From positions 2,282,001 through 2,346,000 of the forward strand of contig NC_089274.1 in the NCBI RefSeq assembly GCF_963678975.1: 64,000 bases of DNA, read 5' to 3'. A program made the position numbers and the translations under genes. The stretch comes from Dysidea avara. Its lineage: Eukaryota > Porifera > Demospongiae > Dictyoceratida > Dysideidae. Of the stretch, positions 24,381 to 34,969 are shown piece after piece. The number at the start of each line of letters is the position of its first letter. Position 1 is the first letter of the stretch. The notes beneath the pieces are model-generated. The model was not told the origin of the DNA and made no database searches. It was given only the letters and a program-made list of their open reading frames with translations.

Positions 24381-27300
24381 TTAACTTTGACAGTATGTCA
24401 GGAAAATTGCAATCAACCACAATGAGATATACACTGGCCAAACTATCCAAGCGCGATCTCTTGGTATTAGCAATATTAATGTTGCTAGCATTGGCAAAAT
24501 TAATATTCCTGGCAAAATTAATATTGCAATTAATACTGCAAATGATATTGCTATCATTGGCAATACTAATATTTCTAGTATTTTACACAATATTGACCAT
24601 ATCAATATTCCTGGCAATAATAGTATTGTTAGCAAGAGATCACAACAGTTGTAGCTATTTGCTAGTGTGCTGGGTTCTGGATAAACTAATAGTGGAGGTA
24701 GTGTAGATCTTCTAATAGACCTCATAGTATTAGCAGATACTTTGTTATGTGAAAGGTCCAGTTGTTGCATTGATGAGTCTGGTGTATAATTTATACCCAT
24801 CCAGATAGCTCTAGCTCCATCATCAGATATATGGTTATGTGAAATGTCAAGTACTTTTATTGTCATGTTTCCTTCCATGGCTTTTCCAATTTCCATGGCT
24901 CCAACATCAGTAATTTTATTTGCTGAAATGTTAAGACTGCTTAGTGTTCTGTTGCTTTCTAGACTTTTACTGATAGTTACAGCTCCATCATCAGATATAC
25001 GGTTATTTGAAATATCAAGGATCTGTAATGCTGTATTTGATTCAATGGCTTCTGCTAATCTCACTGCTCCATTGCTAGTTATCTTATTATCTGACAAGTT
25101 CAGGTTGTTGAGTGCTTTATTCTTCTTTAAACACTCACTTAGAGCCATAGCTCCATCATCACATATTCTATTACGTGAAATGTCAAGTGATTGTAAAGCA
25201 AAATTTGTCTGAATTGCTTTTCCAATTATAGTTGCTTCACTCTTGGTTAACATATTTTCTGATATATTCAGACTCTGCAGTACGTTGTTATTTTCTATAC
25301 ATTTACTTATACATCTAGCTCCCTCAGCAGATATGCAATTGCATGAAAGATTTAGTGTTTGTGTTGTGGTATTGTTTTCTAAAAAAGCTGATATGAGGAT
25401 TATCCCAGTGTCCCCATAGTGTTTATTAGATAGATCATATGACTTTAGTGTGGCATCAAGAACAAGGTGATTATTATTCCATGATACACTCAGATATTGT
25501 AAAGTTTTGTCTTTTTGGAGGCACTCAGTGATAGCCAATGCACCATCATCAGAAAAATTATTACATGAAATATCAATTTTATGCAGGATTGAATTTGCTT
25601 TAATACCATCTGCAATCACTTTAACCCCAGTATTAGTTATTTTATTATTGGACAGGTTAAGGGTATGAAGAGTGTTGTTTTTCTTAAGATACTCACTGAT
25701 GGCTATAGCTCCATCATCAGATATGTTGTTGTATGAAACATCAAGTGTTTGCAATGCCAAGTTTGTTTCAAGTGCTTTTCCAATTACTTTAGCTCCAACA
25801 CTAGTTATGTTGTTGTTTGACATAAAGAGATTTTGAAGTGTACTAGAGTTCTTTACACATGTGCTTAATGACAAAATTCCATCATCAGATATGTCATTAC
25901 ATGCAAGGTTCAATGTCTGTATTGTAGCATTGTTTTCAACAAAAGCTGATATAAAAATTGCTCCAGTATCCCCACAGTGCCTACTGGATATATAACATGA
26001 CTTTACCGTAGCATCAAGAACAAGGTGACTGTTATCCCATGATATGCTCAGCTGTTGAAAAGTATTACTCTTATTGAGGCACATAATGATAGCCAGCACA
26101 CCATCATCAGAATCTTTATCATATGAAATATCAAGGCGCCGAACTTTTGTAGTTTCTTTAATGGCACTAGCAATCTCTTTAAACCCCATACTAGTTATTT
26201 TATTGCCCATCAGATTTAAACTTTGAAGTACACTCGTACTCTTAAGATACTGACATATAGCTACAACTCCATTATGAGATATGTCGTTATATGCAAGATT
26301 CAACGTTTGTATTGTAGTATTGTTTATTAAAAAGGCTGATATGAGAACTGCTCCAGTGTTCCCATATTGTTTATTTGACGCATTTATCGACTTCACTGTT
26401 GCATCAAGAATAAGGTGATTGTTATTCCATGATATACTCAGTTGTTGTAAAGTCCTGTACTTCTTGAGACACTCTGAGACAGCCAATATACCACCATCAG
26501 AAACTTTATTGTATGAAATATCAAGTATTTGTAGAATTGAATTTGCTTTGATGCCATCTGCAATTTTCTTAACCCCAATATTAGTTATTTTATTATTGGA
26601 TAGGTTAAGGTTCTCAAGAGTGTTGGTTTTCTTAAGATACTCACTGATAGCTATAGCTCCATCATCAGATATGTTGTTGTGTGAAACGTCAAGTGTTTGC
26701 AATACCAAATTTGTTTTTAAGATAGCTCCCACATTTTTAATTTTGTTGTTTGATAGGTTGATACTCCGAAGTTTAACTGTATTGTTAAAGTACTCACTTA
26801 TAGCTTTAGCTCCATTATCTGAAATGTTATTACATTCAAGATTCAAGATTTCTATCATGGTGTTGTTTTCTAAAAAACCTGATATGAGAATTGCTCCAGT
26901 GTCTCCATAATGTTTATTGGATAGATCGTATGACTTTAGTGTAGCATCAAGAATGAGGTGATTGATACTCCATGATATGCTCAGGTGCTGTAAAGTATTG
27001 TCCTTCTGGAGAGACTCAGCGATAGCTAGTGCAGCATCATCAGAAAAAATATTACACGAAATATCAATTTTTTGTAGAGTTGTGTTTGTTTTGATGGCTT
27101 TAGCAATTCTTTTAGCTCCAACACTGGTTATTTTATTGCCTGCTATATTAAAAACTTTAAGTGTACTTGTGTTCTCAAGACACTTACTGATAAACACAGC
27201 TCCATCGTCTGTTATGCTATTACATGCAAGATTCAATGTTTGTATTGTAGAATGGTTTTCTAAAAAAGCTGATATAAGAATTGCTCCAGTGTCCCCATAG

Positions 27301-27573
27301 TGTTTATTGGAGAGATCATAATGTTTTATTGTACCATCAAGAACAAGGTGTTTACTGTTCCATGATATGCTCAGGTGTTGTAAAGTACTGTTATTTTTTA
27401 GATACTCACTTATTGCCAGTGCACCATCATCAGAACATTCATTATATGAAACATCAAGTCTTTGTAGAGTTGAGTTTGTTTTAATGGCAATAAGACATTC
27501 ACTGATGGCTATAATTCCATCATCAAATATGCTGTTGCCTGAAATGTCAAGTATTTGCAACATTGCATTAATT
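24381..27573 (-). CDS. NLR gene, 3' part: LRR array plus hydrophobic C-terminus
   Basis: This open frame of over 1060 codons continues the LRR region of the NACHT gene beyond an inserted MITE. The repeats are the ribonuclease-inhibitor type of about 28 residues: LxxLxLSxNxIxDxGAxAIxxxLxxN. A distinct module, LSISWNNNHLxLDAT...NKHYGDTGAILIS, recurs five times at alternating distances of about 130 and 181-186 residues. NLR LRRs usually sense ligand or hold the NACHT domain inactive. The last 85 or so residues are unusual: LLLTILLLPGILIWSIL, further LPGILILPMLATLILL-like runs and WPVYISLWLIAIFL, which could form three or four membrane segments. I know no NLR family with such a tail, and the coding DNA there is repetitive, so a slipped or low-complexity origin is possible. 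With the MITE in place this part has no start codon of its own in a good context. Confidence 0.75.
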
Positions 27574-27822
27574 GTGACCGGGCCTGCGAAAACAGGGCAT
27601 GTGGGCACAAACTACACCCCATCACTCTACAGGTCATATCTCAGTATTGGAAATGTATATTTCCATTCTGTAACTTGCTTCATGATGCCAATTAAATGCT
27701 TACGTAGAGCTGAAAATTGCAATGCCATAGCATAATGGTACAAAATGTTATGAGTGATGAAAGTGTGAAAAATTAGGCAAAAATCATGTGCCCACATGCC
27801 CTATTATCGCAGGCCCGGTCAC
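27574..27822. mobile_element. MITE inserted in the NLR coding exon
   Basis: The ends are inverted repeats of about 36 nt beginning GTGACCGGGCCTGCGA and differing at only a few positions. AATT flanks both sides (27570-27573 and 27823-27826). If the element and one AATT are removed, the LRR frame on both sides joins in phase and the repeat pattern continues, which is strong evidence for the exact insertion point. In the present state the upstream frame meets a TGA 39 nt into the element. A decayed relative lies at 54329-54563. Confidence 0.85.
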
Positions 27823-30800
27823 AATTGGTATAACTACTCCAAGCTCTTTTACTCTGACACAAGTTACTTTATTACCTGATATGTTAAGATTTTGAAGAGC
27901 ATCATTGGTTTTGAGACACTCTCTGATAGCTAAAGCTCCACTATTAGATATGTTGTTGTGTGAAATGTCAAGATGTTTAAGTGTGTTGTTGTTCTTAAGA
28001 GAGTTGCTGATATCTGAAACTCCATCATCGGATATGTTGTTATGTGATAGATCAAGACTTTGAAGTGCATTGTTGTCTTTTAGATACTCACTAATAACCA
28101 TTGCTCCATCATCAGATATATCACTACTTGAAAATTTCAGTGTTTTTACTGTAGTGTTGTTTTGCAAAAAAGCAATTATAAGAACTACTCCAGCATCTCC
28201 ATAGTGTTTATTGGACATATTCCATGCCAAAACAGCAGCATTAAGAAGTAGGTAACAATCATTTGACCATGATATTTTAAGCATTTGCAATGATTTATTC
28301 TTCTTGAGATGCTCACTAAAAGCTAACACTCCAACTTCAGATATGTCATTACCTGAAACATCCAACCTATGTAAATTTTCACTAGTTTGAAATGAATCTG
28401 CAATGACATTTAATCCGTCATCGGATATATTATTTTTTGACACATTAATCTCCTTCAAAAAACAATTATTTGTAATACAATCACTTAAGTATTTGGCACC
28501 AATATCAGTTATGTTGTTTTGTGACAAGTCCAGATGAACTACAGTTTTATTATTGTACAAAACACCTGCAATAATTTGCACTGTACCATCTCTAATATTA
28601 AGTCCAGATAATTTTAGTCCTTTATGTTTTGTGTTGATCAACTTACTGCCCTTATTCCACGATATGGTTATATATTGAAGTGTAGTGTTGTGTTTTAATG
28701 ATTCACTTATAGCAATTGCTCCATCAGTAAATATATCATTATTTGAAATGTCAAGTTCCTTTAAAGTGGTGTTGTGAAGTAAACCCTTAGCTATTTTCTT
28801 GGCTGCGTTATCATTAAAAGCATTACCAGATATATCTAGTGATTCAATTGTATTGTTATTATGGAGAACAGTTACTATCTCATCAATATCCACTCCTCGA
28901 AGTGAAGACCAATCCAACTTTCTAAGATGCTTTGGTTTAAATATGGAAAGGTAAACATTCCACAAAAGAACAGAATCATTTCCAAACAAATCAACACTTT
29001 TTATGTTTGATGCCTTTTCAGGATATGTAGAAAAATATTGTTGTAATATCCCCATACCAATATCACCAATATGGCAGTCTCGGAGGTTTATACTAAGTAC
29101 TTGTACATCATATTTGGAAATGTATGACAGCAGTGATGAAATGTTATGCGGATGTAATTTACTAATGCCATGAAAACTAATTTCTCCATTTTGAAACAGA
29201 CAAGATATCTCTTTGAGAACTAACTTACTTTTTGCCTCTATGAAACACTGAACCATATGGAGGCATTTTATTTTATTGGATTTAATATCCCTTGAAAAAG
29301 TCAGCATATCCCCTTTAAGTTTACATAAAAATTTATCAAATACTTTTGAAGATACTCCATTAATTCCAGCATACATCATCCACATAAAATTATATTTGCC
29401 TTCCCAAAATGTTTCTCCTACAAGTGATATTTTTTGCTTTTCTGATAAGTAGATACTAACATAAAAAGCAGCCAGATATTCTTGCATAGTAAAATGTAAA
29501 AAATTGAATGAAGCAGTTTTTCCAGCTCCTCCTCCTGGAGAAAAATGTTGCACAGCTTGCAACAACCCAAAACCATTTAGAACTCCTGGAATACTATCAA
29601 TTTGAGAAATGTGGGTTTTTATTTCATTGTATGTAAATACTAATTGATTATTCTTTAATCCCACAAAAGCTAATTTTGACAAATTACAAACAACACCATA
29701 GACATTAGGATCTGTAGGCAGATTTTTTAAGGTTTTAATTTCAGTATTTACACCAGATGGAACTAAATCATGTTTAGCCATGTTACGATATATTGTATGA
29801 AGTATAAAAGACTCATTCATTTCTGTGAGAGTTTCAAACAATATGTTGTGTTCTTTAAACAAGTAGAGAAGTACTGCTAAATGAAGAGGAACATACACCA
29901 AACTATTGATGATGGGGTGGCACTTGAGATACACTTTTAATTGTTCTTGTTTATCAGGCATTTCTTTGAGTGATTCCATGATATATTTCTCACGTTCCTC
30001 TTGAGCAAACCCAAGAATTTCAATTCTTCGGTCAACCATGTCATGTAAGTGCATAGTAGCAGTTGGTCGTGAAGTGACTACCACTATGGAATTGGGAAAG
30101 ATTTTACCTTTTATCAGATCAGCAATAAATGATTTTTTACGCAAAAGTTCAGGATATTCATCATAACCATCCAGTATCACACATATCCGCAATTCTTTTA
30201 AACATGCAATTAGTTCAGTCTGTTTGTGTTTAAGCTTTAGGTCATCACACATGTATCTCGTTATATATTGAGCTAACTGGGCCTCAGATTCAATTTCTTT
30301 TAACACAGGATCCCGGAGAAACAACAAAATTAGAATAGATACATTTTCCAACAATTCTCCTTTTGCCCAAAGATAAGATATTTCTTTTGCCAAAACAGTT
30401 TTTCCTATTCCAGGTGCACCTTCAATTAGTATATATTTTGGTGTTTTATCTACTTCATAATTAGTACCAGAATCCTCCAAGTCATTATGATAAGCTGCAA
30501 ATATTTCATTAATATTCTTAGTAACCCGGGTATATGAATGTGAATTTTTAATTAATTTGGATTGTGAAGATGCTAACATGTCTGCAGTAGTAGTGCCATC
30601 TTTGTAACGACTAGTTATCTCAATCAACTCTTGTTGCGTTCGCCTGCCTCTATAGTGTACTAAAGCAACATTAACAATAGTTCTCGGTTGCTTAGGTGGC
30701 CACTCATCTTCTTCATTTCTATCCCTTTTTTCAGTATAATCCTTACATAGCATGTCTACTACCTGTTCAGAAATATCTGCAGTGCTTTGGCTCACACTAT

Positions 30801-30824
30801 CCAATCCCTTATATGATATGGCTT
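27784..30824 (-). CDS. NLR gene, 5' part of the long exon: NACHT NTPase and LRRs
   Basis: The frame opens at a good acceptor (TTTTGTTATCAG before 30824) and runs about 1010 codons. No ATG stands at its start, so it needs the upstream exon; the phase fits the DEATH exon at 33304-33576. Order: a linker (about 1-130) with a basic ALVHYRGRRTQQEL stretch; NACHT with Walker A GAPGIGKT near residue 140; Walker B VILDGYDE near 220; a TSRPTAT sensor-1-like element; helical NACHT-associated region; LRRs from about 590 to the end. NACHT domains oligomerise on nucleotide exchange, and NLRs act as intracellular sensors. DEATH-NACHT-LRR layouts are known from sponges. The frame ends in the MITE at a TGA (27784-27786), so unless the MITE is spliced or skipped the protein is cut before the remaining LRRs. 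Confidence 0.88.
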
Positions 30825-32769
30825 CTGATAACAAAAGAGAAGTAGTTATTGAAAATATAGACTGTCACTTACAACTGCAACTATCATAAATTACAAAAGT
30901 TTCAAGTGACTTAAGTTTGAATTGCTAAAATTCACCGTACTTTTATTTCAGTTTAACTGTATGTTCAAATTTAAAATACTTGGGCCAGTTTCAGGTGTAA
31001 AACACATGGTGAGGTAAGCGATGTCTATCCTGAATTACCTAGCTTCAAGCCACTGATGATTGACTACTATATAGAGGGCCTGTTGAATCAGGAAGGCAGA
31101 AGTGCTCATTTAACTATTGCTTCTACCAACGCTTTGATTTGTTTCATGATGGAGAAAATGGCTGCTGGCAATTTAAGAGGACCTTAATCTGCAGTTAACT
31201 CCAGCACTGCCATGCATAGGTAGTAACGGCAGTGTGTGAGTTAAAAGGGAAAGCAAAAGGTTGTTCTACAATGTGAGCTGATGTGGTTCAACACTGCATG
31301 GGTTGTTCATTGTCCAAGTTCTTATAACTTCACAGTTATTTAGGTACAAAATAAAGTGCATGTTTTAATGGTTAGATTTCACAAAACTTTGAATCTCAAA
31401 CTACAACACTATAGACTATCACAAAAGCCATTTAATAGGTAAAAACAATTTGACCACCCAAAAAGAATTTATTTGGTGCATTAGCTGTGCAAATGGGCAT
31501 TGTACGGCTTTATATAATCAGTTCAGTGCCACCTTCATGGGGTATCATGTATAATATATCCCATGAAAGTTCCTTAATAAGGAGTAACACCTAATCACAA
31601 GACATGTATACACTGTAGTGTGTTGTGTGGCTCAAGAAGCTGGCGCACACCACACCGTGACTTTATTGATAGGAAGAAAGAAAACATTATTTCATGCATA
31701 CATAGCTCTGTGATCCCTTACCAAAATGAAACAAATTATATGGTGGAGTTGCCCACTTAGTACACATACCAAGCTTGAAGGAACCCCCAAAGCCATTCCT
31801 AAGATACAAGCAACCAAGGTTTCAGGTTTTTTCATCCTTATTTCTTCTTATCCTTCTCCTTCATTTTGCATTCTTTGCAAAAATCACTATAATACACAAA
31901 AAAAAATCAATTTGTAGATAGATTAACTGTCTGGAAATCTTATCTTGTCAGGGAAACCAGCCTTCCCTGATATGTCAGGGAAACTAACCATCCGCAAACT
32001 ATGAAGCTTAACACTCTTGGATAGAAAAGTTAGTGGAAACTGAGATGTCCTTGGATGAACACCAATAGAACAGTCATTTTTGCAGTGAAATGCTCTAATA
32101 GTAAACTTTATGGGTTGTTTTTTTTTCATTTATTTTTTTACCATTAGATGTTGCTTGTGCTTGGACACAGCAATGTCAAACTGTAGGAAGATAGTTAGAA
32201 TATTTTCACATCACTACAAACTAGATACGCTTACTACACACAATAACTTCTATGCCTTGCAAACTTTCACATTGTATAGGGGTGTAGGGAGGGGAGTTCA
32301 GGTAAAATTTAGACTTAAATTTAGCACTTTACTGACTAAATATTTCAGATATTAGAACAAACCATAATCTAGGAATCAAACAGTGGAAAGTATAGTTTCC
32401 AACATGTTGGAGACTTTAGATGGTTTGAAAAAAATGAGGCAAATAGCATGGAAATATAACATGAAACCAAACGTGTGTGTAACAAATGCACAATCGAATT
32501 TTGTGAATAAAAAACCATTAGTTGTCATGCCTACCAGGCAAAATGTTTAGGGAAATGAGCTGAAAATAAGTGTGCAGATGGATTAATCATCATAGAATTG
32601 CCTTTCAAAGATATAGAAGAATAAGATTAAAAGCCACTGAGTTGTAATGCAAAAACCAACTATGTGTAGCAAGTACATGATCAAGATATTCTAATAGTAC
32701 AGTTACCCTATTAGAGCATTCAACTACATTATAAGTCACTCTATTAGAATGTTCGAGTTGCCCACCCCG

Positions 32770-33150
32770 TAGTGAGTGCAGCTATATTACAAGTCACCCT
32801 GTAAAGAGTTCAGTTAATCATCCTGTGAAGAGTTCAGCTACAGAGCAAGTCACCCATAGAGAGTATACAGCTATACAAGTCACTCTGTAGAGAGTTCAGC
32901 TACATTACAAGTCACTGTGTTGACAGTGTAGCTATGTGATAATTCACCCTGTACAGAGTTCAGCCACAAACAAGTCATCCTATATGGAGTTACAGTGTAA
33001 GATACAAACAAGTCATCCTGTATGGAGTTACAGTGTAACCTACAAACAAGTCACCCTGTAAAGTGTTCAGCTACATAACAAGTCATCCTGTAGAGAGTTC
33101 AGCTATAATAAGAAGCCACCATGTAAGCTACGTTACAAGTCACCTTGTTG
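32770..33150. repeat. Degenerate minisatellite, ~36-40 nt unit
   Basis: About ten diverged units built on ACAAGTCACCCTGTAGAG and AGTTCAGCTACA follow one another. It lies in the intron between the DEATH exon and the NACHT exon, next to ATACTCTAATAG motif copies at 32686-32755. Confidence 0.7.
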
Positions 33151-33303
33151 TACTAAGTTTTATTGTGCTACTATAGACACTACCAAATTTTCATACTGTA
33201 ATGTAATGTTTAATGCTCATTAGCTATTTGGCTGACTTAATTGTACATCCAAGTAAATAAACCTGAACTTGGTCAAGAGGCTTACAGTACACAGAAGTCT
33301 TAC

Positions 33304-33576
33304 CATCTACTTTATCAACTGGACCAAGACCATGATTCTGCCTGTTCACATTAGTAATAGCAACCTCCAGTATTTTCCATGTAGGATTATGAGTTGATTT
33401 CAACCAGTGGTAAAGTACATCTTGAAAACAATCTACAGCTTGCTGGGGATAATCTTTTGCAATAATGCGAAGTGTGTGAAGTTCCAAGCCCAACTCTATC
33501 CCAATATCTTTCCAGTCAGCAGCATATATGTTGGTAACATATCTGTTGAGGTCTCTCATTGTTGGAGTATCATCCT
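33304..33576 (-). CDS. NLR gene, DEATH-domain exon
   Basis: The exon is bounded by a CTGTAG acceptor and a G|GTAAGA donor, and ends in phase 1; the NACHT exon begins with two bases that complete the codon (GAA, Glu). It encodes a DEATH fold: DWKDIGIELGLELHTLRII, then FQDVLYHWLKSTHNPTWKIL and EVAITNVN, with the Trp, Leu-Gly and WL...TW positions typical of the family. DEATH domains recruit partners with like domains, so this would be the signalling end of the receptor. The first ATG inside is at 33557-33559, but the exon is open upstream of it to the acceptor, which suggests an earlier exon carries the real start. Confidence 0.8.
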
Positions 33577-33779
33577 CTACAGGTCACATGTGATAACTAA
33601 TCAATGCATATATTACAATAGTGTGTTATTTGACCAGAGGGGCTAGTACAAGTGTGTTAGCAAGTGTAGCTAAATAATGCAATTAGTACGCATACATAGC
33701 TCAATGTTTCCTATGCTGAAATAATGTTTTACGGTAGAATGATTGGACAAAATATTTGCATGGGGAGTTTGTGAAACAT

Positions 33780-33802
33780 GATTGATTGATTGATTGATTG
33801 AT
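33780..33802. repeat. (ATTG)n microsatellite
   Basis: A simple run of about five and a half ATTG units between the DEATH exon and the upstream candidate exon. Confidence 0.8.
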
Positions 33803-34081
33803 AGATTTTTGTTTAATCTCACAGTAGTCGGCAAAAGTCATTTTTCCCTACCAGAGCACACACACACAATAAACACAGTATAAAACACAACCACATGTTA
33901 TACATAGAATAATATAAATTAACTATACTACACAAGCTTATTTAAGTAAAAGTGGAAAAGGAATAACGGAATAAACACTTTGAAAATTTAAAAAGGGGAA
34001 TAGGGATTTCCAAAAAGGTAACAAAACAAGAAGGGATATTTGGGGTAGTAAGTAAATTTGTATGAAGAAGTAGTTACTAGG

Positions 34082-34564
34082 CAGGGGCGGATCCAGGACC
34101 TGGCAAGGGGAGGGGAGGGGCACAAACAGGCAAGTTGTAGGTGGTTAGGGGGGGCCAGATCCTCTTGTTAGTTGCTGCATTTTTGAAGCAGCAAATAATA
34201 CACCTCTTAATTAGTAGTATCTCATTGTTGATTTTTACCACTTTGGCCTTTGCAGATGGTTGTGAAGTCTTTAAAGTTGTCTGAATGTCTTAAACAACAG
34301 CAACACGATAATTATTTTAGAGGCACATAGTACGCACGAAGGTGCTGGATGACAATTTCATAACTAGTTTGACTTTGGTTCACTTTTAGTTTCAGGTGAA
34401 TTCGTAATAAATACTAGTAAAATGTGCATATTTTTGTGAGTTTTATAAGCTGATCTTGACGTGGCACAAAGTTTAGTATTTTAATCAGAAGTATAGCTCC
34501 TCCACAAGGTTAGGGGGGGGGGGGGGGCATTTGCACCAAATTCCCCATCCTGGATATGCCATTG
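34082..34564. mobile_element. CTAGG-flanked MITE (copy 2)
   Basis: The ends CAGGGGCGGATCCAGGA and TCCTGGATATGCCATTG are inverted repeats related to the ends of the element at 544-894. CTAGG stands at 34077-34081 and 34565-34569. A long G run near 34512-34527 parallels the C run of copy 1. No transposase. Confidence 0.65.
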
Positions 34565-34755
34565 CTAGGTGGTTCTGGAAAGAGTGTTCTAATGTATGAT
34601 TCATTAATTCCACAGATTTTTCTAAAATGTGTATGATTTACATTTAATCCACCATTTTACGTGCACCTTTAATGTATAATGTATACATTTAATCTGCAAC
34701 ATAAACATATATGTATGATTCACATTGTATATCTACAACTCTATCATGTACTTAC

Positions 34756-34930
34756 TAAGTACAAGGAGTTCACGAAAGAATATTGTCATCAATTTGTCTC
34801 CAACACTGACTTTTAATAAAGAGTTACCTCTAAAATGGAATAGTTTTGCTTGATCACACCTATAAGCCTTTCCATATAAATTCTCACAACAGTTAGCTAG
34901 TACTTTACAGTTGGTAACAAAGATACATAC
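34756..34930 (-). CDS. Candidate upstream exon of the NLR gene
   Basis: A minus-strand open stretch reads VTNCKVLANCC...GKAYRCDQAKLFHF...LKVSVGDKLMTIFFRELLVL and ends at a strong A|GTAAGT donor in phase 1. That phase matches the two leading bases of the DEATH exon, so joining them keeps the frame. I do not recognise the domain. No ATG or strong acceptor was found on its 5' side, so both its start and its membership in the gene remain open. Confidence 0.35.
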
Positions 34931-34969
34931 TTGATTCACATAAATCCAGATCCAGGTAAGGATCTATAT

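Noticed and set aside
24395-27735. Several long plus-strand open frames rich in Leu and Ile opposite the NLR
   Set aside because: They are the antisense of the LRR repeats; their regularity comes from the coding strand.
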